Part shown: positions 48,971-55,924 of the stretch, one piece after another
Numbering within the stretch: position 1 is the stretch's first letter
Layout: each line of letters opens with the position of its first letter
Virus record (IMG/VR): IMGVR_UViG_3300047168_000120
Coordinates: 1-64,000 of that record
Length of the DNA: 64,000 bases
Reading direction: 5' to 3' (one strand)
Source: a virus
Made by a program: the position numbers and the translations under genes
Notes under the pieces: model-generated
What the model was told of the DNA's origin: nothing
What the model saw: the letters and a program-made list of their open reading frames with translations, nothing else
The model's database searches: none

Positions 48971-50434
48971 ATGAACCCACCATACGATTCCGGCCTTGCG
49001 CCGGGTGACGCCGCGGCCGGCCATGGTCTAATTGATAACCAGCAGAGCCCTGCAGGCCGCGGCAAACCTCTTCCGCCGCGGCGCTCCGGTGCCAAAGCGG
49101 TGCGCGGCCCGCGAAAAGGAGAAACCCAAAGGAGATCTGCCGCGCAGAATTCCGCATCAGATCCGACGCCCGATTCCGGCTCGCAACCCGCAATGAGAAT
49201 GGCGCCGGATCTGGCTGCTGCCGGCCATAAACAATCTGAAGCCCCAGGGTTTCGCGCCGGCAGCAGCAAACCTATGTCTCCCGGTGCCAGGGTTGAAGCG
49301 AAATCCGATGGCTTACTGCGCCGGGACGACGAGGGTGCCGCCCAGCATTTACTTGCTCACCAACTAGCAGATGGCGGCGCCCCACCCATTAAGCGCCGCG
49401 GCCGCCCGCCCGGTGCCGCGAAATCCGCCAGAAATGGCGGCGAGGCCACCCCTCAAGAGCATGCAGCCCAAAATGGTCATGGCGGCCTCGAAGATTCCGG
49501 CGCCTGCGCCGGCGAGGAGGTTGGCCAAGATCATGACGAAAACCAATATCTAATAGCCGGCCTCCCCGAGCTTTTGACCGTCGATCGCGCTTCCCGCGCC
49601 CAGAAGCGCGCGCTTGCGGTGCGGATCGCCGCAATGGACCTGCCGACGGTGATTGACGGGCTGGTCAGCCTGCACCGAGAGCACCGGGCCTTGCAGCGCG
49701 CCGTGGGCGATATGACGCGGCGCATCAAGGCGGACGAGAAATGGGCGGCCCATGCGCGCCATGTACGCGATGGCATCGAAATCCCGGCGGGTAAGATGGC
49801 CGTCCCGAACGATGACGACGCAGCGTTCATCAAGACGCTGCGACACCGCCTTTATACGGGGCGTGCCGCTCTGGAGGCGCTGCGCAAGCAGGTGCAGGCC
49901 GAGCAGCTCATGCTGGTGACCCGCCTGCCGGTCTATGACTGGGCACTTAGCATTCGTGGCTTCGGGCTGGCCAGCCTGGCGGCCATCGTGGGCGAAGCCG
50001 GCGATATAGGGAAATACGGCAATCCGGCGAAATTCTGGAAGCGGATGGGCTTGGCCGTGATCGACGGCGAGCGGCAGCGCAAGGTTGCCGGAAATCCCGA
50101 GCTTGCGGAGCGGCATGGCTTCCGGCCGCAGCGCCGCGCCGAGGTGCATGTGATCGGGGAAAACCTAATCCGGCAGAAAAGCCCCGGCTACTACGAGCTG
50201 TATGTCGCGCGCAAGGAATACGAGCAGACCCGGCCGGACCCGGTGCCGTATTTGATCGTCGCGCACAAGCGGGCGCTTCGCTATGTCGAGAAGCGGCTGC
50301 TGAAGAAACTCTGGTCGGCCTGGCGCGTCGGTACGGGCGTCGCCGGCGCTGAGCCGGAGGGGGCTGAGACCGGAGTGTTGGTGATGCCCAATGAGGACTT
50401 GTCTCAGCCTCAACCAGAAATGAGCCTGTCGTGA
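48971..50434 (+). CDS. Protein with AT-hook and IS110-type C-terminal (Transposase_20-like) domain
   Basis: 487 residues from the ATG after AAGGATCC. Residues 1-200 are disordered, ending in KRRGRPPG, an AT-hook core. Residues about 245-350 are helical. Residues about 375-470 (LSIRGFGLASLAAIVGEAGD, KFWKRMGLAV, YLIVAHKRALRYVEKRLLKKL) resemble the C-terminal domain of IS110/IS116/IS902 transposases. The N-terminal DEDD (RuvC-like) catalytic domain is absent, and no Ser sits where the IS110 nucleophile is expected. A transposase-derived DNA/RNA-binding protein is likelier than a mobile element. Structured sequence flanks the gene on both sides. Confidence 0.65.
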   Translation: MNPPYDSGLAPGDAAAGHGLIDNQQSPAGRGKPLPPRRSGAKAVRGPRKGETQRRSAAQNSASDPTPDSGSQPAMRMAPDLAAAGHKQSEAPGFRAGSSKPMSPGARVEAKSDGLLRRDDEGAAQHLLAHQLADGGAPPIKRRGRPPGAAKSARNGGEATPQEHAAQNGHGGLEDSGACAGEEVGQDHDENQYLIAGLPELLTVDRASRAQKRALAVRIAAMDLPTVIDGLVSLHREHRALQRAVGDMTRRIKADEKWAAHARHVRDGIEIPAGKMAVPNDDDAAFIKTLRHRLYTGRAALEALRKQVQAEQLMLVTRLPVYDWALSIRGFGLASLAAIVGEAGDIGKYGNPAKFWKRMGLAVIDGERQRKVAGNPELAERHGFRPQRRAEVHVIGENLIRQKSPGYYELYVARKEYEQTRPDPVPYLIVAHKRALRYVEKRLLKKLWSAWRVGTGVAGAEPEGAETGVLVMPNEDLSQPQPEMSLS

Positions 50435-50851
50435 CCAAGACGATGCCGCCACCCCATGACAAGGCGTCGCGGCAGGCTCATCCCGGAGCGCCGGCCAAGG
50501 TAGCGGAGTTTTCCTCGTGTACGCTGCCGGCGCTCCGAATCTTTTCGCTGCTCATGGCCAGCTTGGCGTCGAAGCCCTTTGAAGTTTTGCTGCGGGCGGT
50601 GATCGGGAACGCGGCCATTCAAGTCTTGCATCCCAAGACGCGGCTGCCGCGTTCCCACAATTTATCGTTTCCGTGGGCCCAAAATGATTTGCAACCCAGT
50701 CGGGTCGTGCCCATGGATTCGATAAATCAGGCGCTGGCCTTAAATCTATCGTGCCCCAAAAGTGCGAAGCTGGCGCCTGCCCCACCTCCGCGCCGGCATG
50801 CCCATGATAATTGGTTGCCCCGCAAGTCTCTGTGCGCCGGCGCGGAGGTGG
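50420..50851 (+). ncRNA. Structured multi-stem region, candidate non-coding RNA
   Basis: Consecutive helices: 50420-50435/50466-50481 (16 bp, two G-T pairs); 50484-50495/50526-50537 (12 bp); 50605-50615/50646-50656 (11 bp) with an inner GTCTTG/CAAGAC stem; 50660-50667/50720-50727 (8 bp) extended by 50671-50678/50709-50716 (one G-T pair); 50728-50738/50769-50779 (11 bp, two G-T pairs); 50782-50797/50836-50851 (16 bp perfect). Spacers between neighbouring helices are 0-3 nt except for one gap (50538-50604). Repeated G-T pairs point to selection on RNA, not DNA. An open frame through it has a protein-unlike composition. Confidence 0.55.
50782..50851 (+). promoter_or_regulatory. 16-bp stem hiding a Shine-Dalgarno
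   Basis: The 3' arm contains GGAGGTGG, the only ribosome site for the gene at 50860; pairing with the 5' arm CCACCTCC would block it. Confidence 0.5.
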
Positions 50852-50859
50852 CTTTCTGA

Positions 50860-51192
50860 ATGTCCGGGCCAACCACCTCTCCTATCACGCCAAAGATGCG
50901 CGCCGACCGCGTGGAGCGCACCGAGGCGGCCGCGGCGCGGGTAACGGAATGGGCGGTGCGTTTTGCTCGGAACCTGAACACGCAACCGACCTTCGATGAA
51001 TCGGTGCAACAGGCTGCCAACATTCTTGCGGCGATTCAACGCGAAAGAAAATTTAGGGGCGTTGCTGAGGGGAAGATCAGCGATGCGACCTATTTGAGCG
51101 AGCTGACGATGGCATCATGCTGCCTGGCGGCCGCCATGGCTCTGTTAATCCCCAAAAAAACACTGAAGGAACGCAAAAATGCGGCCCGATAA
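50860..51192 (+). CDS. Hypothetical late protein
   Basis: 110 residues. Helical; VERTEAAAARVTEWAVRFARN and SVQQAANILAAIQRERKFRG, then a hydrophobic helix MASCCLAAAMALLIP near the end. Overlaps the sulfotransferase-like gene by 14 bases. Translation is probably controlled by the upstream stem. No family recognised. Confidence 0.62.
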   Translation: MSGPTTSPITPKMRADRVERTEAAAARVTEWAVRFARNLNTQPTFDESVQQAANILAAIQRERKFRGVAEGKISDATYLSELTMASCCLAAAMALLIPKKTLKERKNAAR

Positions 51193-51850
51193 AATCATTT
51201 TAGATGATCCGGAGTTTCGGGCGCCGGCGCCGACCCTGATCGTGGCCGGTCAAGGCAGATGCGGGACTTCCCTGGTCATGCAGATGCTGGCGCGGGCCGG
51301 CGTTGCCGTGACGGGTAACGCGCCCACGTACGAGGTTGTCCCGGAAGAGACGTCTCCTGCTTATTGGCGCGAGAATTTTGGCGGAAAAGCAATCAAAATC
51401 CTTGACCCGCATCTGAAGCGGCCGCCGTTCGGGCTGCAGTATCGCGCGATCTGGCTGGATCGGAACCTCGAGCAACAGGCGCTTTCACAGGTGAAGCTGC
51501 TGAAACAACTTGGATACGACGTACTGACGGATCGCAGGGCGATCAAGCGGCTCGTTAAGCTCAATCGCAAGAACAGAAGTTACGCAGTCAACGTCCTAAG
51601 GAGTCTGGCGGGTCCGGAAAACTGCATAGGCACCACATTCGAGCACCTGATCAATTCCCCGCACCTGGCGGCGAAACAGATCTACGAAAAATTCAAGGAA
51701 TTTGTGCCTGAGCATCCCGGGAAATCAGATGCGGCCGTCATTCTTGAAATGGCTGCTGTGGTGAAGTTTCGGCATGCGGACTGCTACAACGGCCTGTTGG
51801 AGCTTGGATTGCCCGGCTTCAAGGAAAAAATTCTGGAGGCACAATCATGA
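51179..51850 (+). CDS. Sulfotransferase-like P-loop protein
   Basis: 223 residues. LIVAGQGRCGTSLVMQMLARAGV is the 5'-phosphosulfate-binding loop seen in sulfotransferases (GxxRxGTSLL). The rest of the fold, with a helical C-terminal half, is shorter than cellular enzymes, and the C-terminal PAPS-loop residues are not obvious. It may modify a host surface sugar or lipid. It overlaps the CtrA-like gene (ATGA). Confidence 0.65.
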   Translation: MRPDKIILDDPEFRAPAPTLIVAGQGRCGTSLVMQMLARAGVAVTGNAPTYEVVPEETSPAYWRENFGGKAIKILDPHLKRPPFGLQYRAIWLDRNLEQQALSQVKLLKQLGYDVLTDRRAIKRLVKLNRKNRSYAVNVLRSLAGPENCIGTTFEHLINSPHLAAKQIYEKFKEFVPEHPGKSDAAVILEMAAVVKFRHADCYNGLLELGLPGFKEKILEAQS

Positions 51851-52581
51851 AATTTTTGCTGTTTGAACCGCCCGCCAATGTTCCTTCCGCGCAAACCGCG
51901 CTCAGCTTTGAAAAAGACGTTGTTGAAAGATGTACAGACGTTATCGATCTTGTCCACTTCGTTGAGACCTGGCCATATGATGCGATCATCCTGAACGTGC
52001 CGAACTTCCTGCCATACCAGGATCGATTCAAAAAGTTGGCGATATCTGGTGACCATGTCACCTTCGTTCTGAGCGATTTGCTGCCACAGGAAGAGCTTTT
52101 GGTGTTGCGCTCCGGCGGTATTTATCTGAATCGGTACAACATGATTGAGGCTGGACGCGAGTTTCAATCGTTTATGCTTTTGACGGTCCGGAATATTGTG
52201 AATTTGCGTCGCAATGCCGTTCCATCGGTTAAGCATTTCGGCGCCGTGAAAATCGATTTCAATGCGCGCCGCGTATCGGTCAATGAAACCAAGATATGCT
52301 TTACCAAAAAAGAATATCTCATCTTTGAAATGTTGTGCCTTCGCGCAGGCCGTGCGTTCAGTAAAGAGAACATCATCGATCAGATTTATGGAGCGCGCGA
52401 AGATGCGCCAGGTGCGAAGATCGTGGACGTCTTTATCTGCAAAATCAGGAATAAGCTCGAAGAAGCGGGTGCTGGCAAAGTCATTCGGACGATCTGGGGC
52501 ACCGGTTATATTATCGATTTACCAGCGCCGGATGAGGTTGTGGCGGAAGAGTCGCCTCGTCTTCTAGCGGTGGCGACCTAA
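51847..52581 (+). CDS. CtrA-like regulator with degenerate receiver domain
   Basis: 244 residues; ATG after GGAGG. Residues 1-120 have a receiver-like alpha/beta layout, but the phosphate acceptor is Asn50 in DAIILNVPN (CtrA has Asp51 in LILLDLNLP), and the acidic pair near residue 8 is lost. Residues about 125-225 are an OmpR-type winged helix very close to CtrA: FTKKEYLIFEMLCLRAG, SKENIIDQIYGA, KIVDVFICKIRNKLEEA, WGTGYII. It probably binds CtrA-type sites without phosphorylation control. Placed directly before the large terminase. Confidence 0.85.
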   Translation: MKFLLFEPPANVPSAQTALSFEKDVVERCTDVIDLVHFVETWPYDAIILNVPNFLPYQDRFKKLAISGDHVTFVLSDLLPQEELLVLRSGGIYLNRYNMIEAGREFQSFMLLTVRNIVNLRRNAVPSVKHFGAVKIDFNARRVSVNETKICFTKKEYLIFEMLCLRAGRAFSKENIIDQIYGAREDAPGAKIVDVFICKIRNKLEEAGAGKVIRTIWGTGYIIDLPAPDEVVAEESPRLLAVAT

Positions 52582-52600
52582 GCCTTTCAAATTCCGGGGA

Positions 52601-54199
52601 ATGTTTCAGGACGATCTACTTAGCGCCACGAGCATATCCTGGCTGGCGTCTCCATCGGCGCTCATTGAATTAGACCGAGAGCTCGTGCGGCGCGGTGGCC
52701 TGCGCGCCTTCGTGGAACTGGCCTGGCACATCATCGAGCCGGCCGCCACCTTCCGCCCGAATTGGCACATCGATGAGATGTGCATCGAGCTGGAGCGCAT
52801 CGTCGCCGGTCAAAATCGACGCCTGGCCATGGCGATCCCGCCGCGGCACGGCAAGAGCTCTATTCTGGCGGTTTTCTTCCCGGCGTATGTCTGGATCAAG
52901 AACCCGGCGCGCCGCATGATGTTCATCAGCTATGATTTCGATCTCTCGATGCGCGACAGCAAGAGAACGCGAGAGCTGATCAACAGCCAGTGGTTCCAGG
53001 AGCGCTGGGGCCATATTTTCCAGCTCAAGACGGATAACGTCAAAATCCTGGAGACCAATAAGACGGGCTACCGGGAATGCGCTTCTGTCGGCGGCCGCAT
53101 CATGGGTAAGGGTGCTGACATCATCTGCGTGGACGATCCGCACGATACCAAGGACGTGGAATCCGAGGTCAAACGCGCCGTCGTGCTGCTTTATTGGCGC
53201 GAGCGCGTTCAGAGCCGCCTCAACGATCCGAAGACCGGATCCTTTGTCGTGTGCCACCAGCGCGTTGGCGAAAACGACCTGATCGGCGACATTTTGAAGC
53301 GGCAGAAGGGGCAATATGTCTATTTGCGCCTGGCGGTAAAATTCGACCCGAAACATCTGCATAACTGGCCGCGCGATCCGCGCACCGACGCCGGCGAGCT
53401 GCTTTGGGCTGATCATATGCCTCAACCGGTCATCGACGAGTTTGAGACCAATCTGGGTTCCTACGCCTTCGCTGCTCAGTTTCAGCAGCTGCCGGGCCCG
53501 CGCGAAGGCGGCATGTTCAAGGCGCACTGGTTCACGAAGATCAGCAAGAAGGAATTGCCGGGCGACATCGAATATTGCCGCGGCTGGGATTTCGCGGCGA
53601 CGCTGGCGACGATGGTCAAGGCGGACCCGGATTACACGGCCACCGTGCTGATCGGGCACAGCCGCACCACGAAGAAATGGTACATCGCGCATGCGGAACG
53701 CTGGCGCGTGGAGATGGGCGAGGTCGACAGGATCCTGGTTGCCAAGGCGCAAAATGACCCCAAAGGGACCCGTGTGCGGCTTCCCCAGGATCCCGGCGCG
53801 GCCGGGAAAGGCATGGTGCAGCATCACGGCAAGCTGCTTGCGGGTTATTCTTTCATGGCTGAGCCGGTGACCGGTGATAAGGCACAGAACGCAGCGCCGC
53901 TGGCGGGGCAGGCCATGGTCGGGAACGTCATGATGGTTGAGGGGGATTGGAACGACGATTATTTGGCTGAGATGGCAGGATTTCCGACAGCCTCCCATGA
54001 TGACTGGGTCGATGCCTCGAGCCAGGCATACAAAGGGTTCATGAAATCCACCTCAGGCATCATGGATTACTATTCGCGGATGCTCGAGGAAGAGAAGGCC
54101 AAGGCCCTCGACGTGAAGCCGCTGGACGGTTCGACCATCGAGACCACGCAGGATATGGGGAAAGCCTATTCGACGCAGCCCGCATCAAAAACCACATAG
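52601..54199 (+). CDS. terL: Terminase large subunit
   Basis: 532 residues. ATPase motifs: Walker A-type AIPPRHGKSS and Walker B DIICVDDPH. Nuclease domain: GWDFAATL with the first Asp, and later a DDWVDASSQAY motif. It drives DNA packaging at the portal. The ATG follows AATTCCGGGGA. Two operator-like palindromes follow the gene. Confidence 0.92.
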   Translation: MFQDDLLSATSISWLASPSALIELDRELVRRGGLRAFVELAWHIIEPAATFRPNWHIDEMCIELERIVAGQNRRLAMAIPPRHGKSSILAVFFPAYVWIKNPARRMMFISYDFDLSMRDSKRTRELINSQWFQERWGHIFQLKTDNVKILETNKTGYRECASVGGRIMGKGADIICVDDPHDTKDVESEVKRAVVLLYWRERVQSRLNDPKTGSFVVCHQRVGENDLIGDILKRQKGQYVYLRLAVKFDPKHLHNWPRDPRTDAGELLWADHMPQPVIDEFETNLGSYAFAAQFQQLPGPREGGMFKAHWFTKISKKELPGDIEYCRGWDFAATLATMVKADPDYTATVLIGHSRTTKKWYIAHAERWRVEMGEVDRILVAKAQNDPKGTRVRLPQDPGAAGKGMVQHHGKLLAGYSFMAEPVTGDKAQNAAPLAGQAMVGNVMMVEGDWNDDYLAEMAGFPTASHDDWVDASSQAYKGFMKSTSGIMDYYSRMLEEEKAKALDVKPLDGSTIETTQDMGKAYSTQPASKTT

Positions 54200-54250
54200 T
54201 TGTGTGGTACATTCATTGTAGCGGCACATCATGTTGTGTTTGTAGATATA
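54190..54250 (+). promoter_or_regulatory. Two operator palindromes and a promoter upstream of the GcrA-like gene
   Basis: ACCACATAGTTGTGTGGT (54191-54208) overlaps the terminase stop. The second, GGCACATCATGTTGTGTT (54223-54240), follows TTGTAG in the usual -35 position. Confidence 0.5.
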
Positions 54251-54399
54251 CCCCTGCACCATGGGCAGTTTGCTTATGGTAGATCGGGGGATTCAACATA
54301 AGCGCGCGCCTCGACCATGCTGCGGAGACCAAGTCTCGTTCGCTATCTGCTCCAAGGCGCGCGGCAGCGCGGCAGCGACCCCAACCAGTATCAAACGTA

Positions 54400-55086
54400 A
54401 TGCTTATCCTGGTGCCTCCGTCTCTGGACGCTCCAACCGAAGCCCTGCGGCGCTCCAAGCGCGGCCGGCGCATTTCTCGTCGGCCAAGGTTTGATTGGCG
54501 CCTTGCGCAGGGACATTTGCCGCTTCGTCTGCCGGCGAAAACGGTCACCCCATTGATGGAGAAGATATTTTCCCTTTTGAAGCGCCGCGCCGAGGCGCGC
54601 CTGGCGATGCCGACGAACATTGAGATGGGAGAGATGATTGGGGGCCGCGGGCGCCAAAGTATCGCCAAGGCGCTGGATAAACTGGAAGCCCTGCGTCGCA
54701 TCCGCGTTGACACGAAGCGGGGCGCGCGCCGAGTCTATATTCCGTCCCGCGGCGCCATGACAGGCTGGGGTGAGCATCGTCTCGGCCATGCGCCGTTCTG
54801 CACAAATCCCCGTGGCAGCGTATCAGTTGAAAAGCCGCCTGCACCGCAGTCCATAGGTCGTGGCGAAGGATTTAAGATTTTAGGAGTTTCCTACGCGGAT
54901 CAGTATGGCATGCAAGCCGTAATTTTCAGCGGTGAGGCCCCTCCCCCGGCGAGATCCTGCCAGTTTATTGAAGGAGGCGGAGGCTGGTGCAATAAAAAAT
55001 CCATGGCGGGAAAGAGTTGGTGCCAGGATCATTTTGTAATCGTTTTTAGGCCATCTCGCCCCAAAAAGTCGTTCACTTTAACTTGA
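54400..55086 (+). CDS. Winged-helix protein with GcrA-type C-terminal motif
   Basis: 228 residues; the start is uncertain (no strong SD). Residues about 50-125 form a winged helix: KIFSLLKRRAEARLAMPTN, GRQSIAKALDKLEAL, RRVYIPSR. Residues about 185-215 read SCQFIEGGGGWCNKK, MAGKSWCQDHF, close to the C-terminal C..W..FCG..G.PYC..H pattern of GcrA, which binds sigma70 in alphaproteobacteria. It combines a new DNA-binding head with a sigma-contact tail. The middle part is Pro-rich. It is under an operator-containing promoter. Confidence 0.65.
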   Translation: MLILVPPSLDAPTEALRRSKRGRRISRRPRFDWRLAQGHLPLRLPAKTVTPLMEKIFSLLKRRAEARLAMPTNIEMGEMIGGRGRQSIAKALDKLEALRRIRVDTKRGARRVYIPSRGAMTGWGEHRLGHAPFCTNPRGSVSVEKPPAPQSIGRGEGFKILGVSYADQYGMQAVIFSGEAPPPARSCQFIEGGGGWCNKKSMAGKSWCQDHFVIVFRPSRPKKSFTLT

Positions 55087-55504
55087 CTTGAAGTTGAAAT
55101 ATGTATTTTTTTACCCTTTAGGTTTTTCCTGCATTCTCCAACAAAATACGCTTTGCTCGGGCAGTTTAGAATGAAAAAAATACAGGGTGCGGCAAACAGT
55201 AAAATAAATCTCGTCTTCCAGCGTGTTACAGAAAAACTTGTCAACGTCAGACAGAAAAAACGGCCTTTGGTTGAACCATTGACTGGATCGCGTATGCGGT
55301 TTGCCGGGCGCAGTTTTGTCAGGCAGGACGCATTCGGCAATCCGGAGCCTGTGCAGTTTTTTGCCGGCCTCCCCGCCCTATGTGATGCGGCGCCGAAGCA
55401 GCTGGAGCCCCGACAGCGATTTACCGGGCGACCAGCTTCTGTCTAAATTTCTGCGCGATCGCTTGCAAGGAGCGTTCGCAGACAGGCGTTTCCTCCCTGG
55501 ACTT
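55087..55504 (+). other. Mostly non-coding stretch before the head genes
   Basis: AT-rich at the start with a TTGACT promoter-like box at 55084-55089, then a weak reading frame (next entry), ending in a strong terminator. Confidence 0.4.
55171..55446 (+). CDS. Doubtful small basic protein
   Basis: 91 residues, MKKIQGAANSKINLVFQ onward; Arg/Pro-rich, no SD. It could be a leader RNA rather than a gene. Confidence 0.28.
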   Translation: MKKIQGAANSKINLVFQRVTEKLVNVRQKKRPLVEPLTGSRMRFAGRSFVRQDAFGNPEPVQFFAGLPALCDAAPKQLEPRQRFTGRPASV

Positions 55505-55538
55505 GCCGCTCCGTGGCAACGCGGAGCGGCCTTTTTTT
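55505..55538 (+). terminator. Rho-independent terminator
   Basis: GCCGCTCCG (55505-55513) pairs with CGGAGCGGC (55522-55530) around TGGCAACG, then C and seven Ts. Confidence 0.88.
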
Positions 55539-55547
55539 ATGAAAAAC

Positions 55548-55558
55548 GGGCGACCAAA
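55548..55558 (+). promoter_or_regulatory. Late intergenic element GGCGACCA
   Basis: GGGCGACCAAA ten nt after the terminator and 44 nt before the spike-base ATG. Confidence 0.45.
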
Positions 55559-55601
55559 CATCTGCAGTCTGAGCGGTGAAGCATCATGAGGCCGCCAGAA
55601 G

Positions 55602-55910
55602 ATGACGCTACCATTCAACCCGTATTACGACCGCCGCCAGCCCATCGGGCCCGGGCTCAACGGCTTTGCGATCACGCCGAACGACAATATTCCCCTGACG
55701 GCGATCACCAGCAGGATTTATGTCGGGGTCGGCGGCAGCCTGGCGCTGGTGTTGTCCGGTGACCCGAAAAACGGCGTAAGCCCGGCCACCGGCGCGGCGA
55801 CGCAGCCGATCGTGCTCCAGAACGTCCCGAGCGGCGCGATCTTCGAGCTGGCCGTGGCCTACGTGATGGCGACCGGCACGACGGCCAGCGGCATCATAGG
55901 TCTGGTCTAG
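55602..55910 (+). CDS. Spike-base-like small structural protein (Rcc01079 type)
   Basis: 102 residues. FAITPNDNIPLTAITSRIYVGVGGSLALVLSG, QNVPSGAIFELAVAYVMATGTTASGIIGLV follows the RxIYVGxxG...VxNVPxG...ATGTTA pattern of the small GTA spike-base family. In Rhodobacter GTA these carry fibres on the capsid vertices. First gene of the head operon. Confidence 0.65.
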   Translation: MTLPFNPYYDRRQPIGPGLNGFAITPNDNIPLTAITSRIYVGVGGSLALVLSGDPKNGVSPATGAATQPIVLQNVPSGAIFELAVAYVMATGTTASGIIGLV

Positions 55911-55924
55911 GTCTGGCCGCGTAA

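Noticed and set aside
48549-48974. Open frame from a TTG overlapping the previous stop to an ATGA overlap with the next gene
   Set aside because: No Shine-Dalgarno, Arg/Pro/Ser-rich protein-unlike composition, crosses several stems and a strong terminator; treated as non-coding.
48971-50434. Active IS110-family insertion sequence
   Set aside because: DEDD domain and nucleophile Ser are missing and no element ends or target duplication are visible.
50431-50859. Open frame of 142 codons from a GTG to the next ATG
   Set aside because: Coincides with consecutive stems whose G-T pairs indicate RNA; composition is not protein-like. Kept as candidate RNA only.
52670-53998. 442-codon - strand open frame
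   Set aside because: Antisense shadow of the large terminase.
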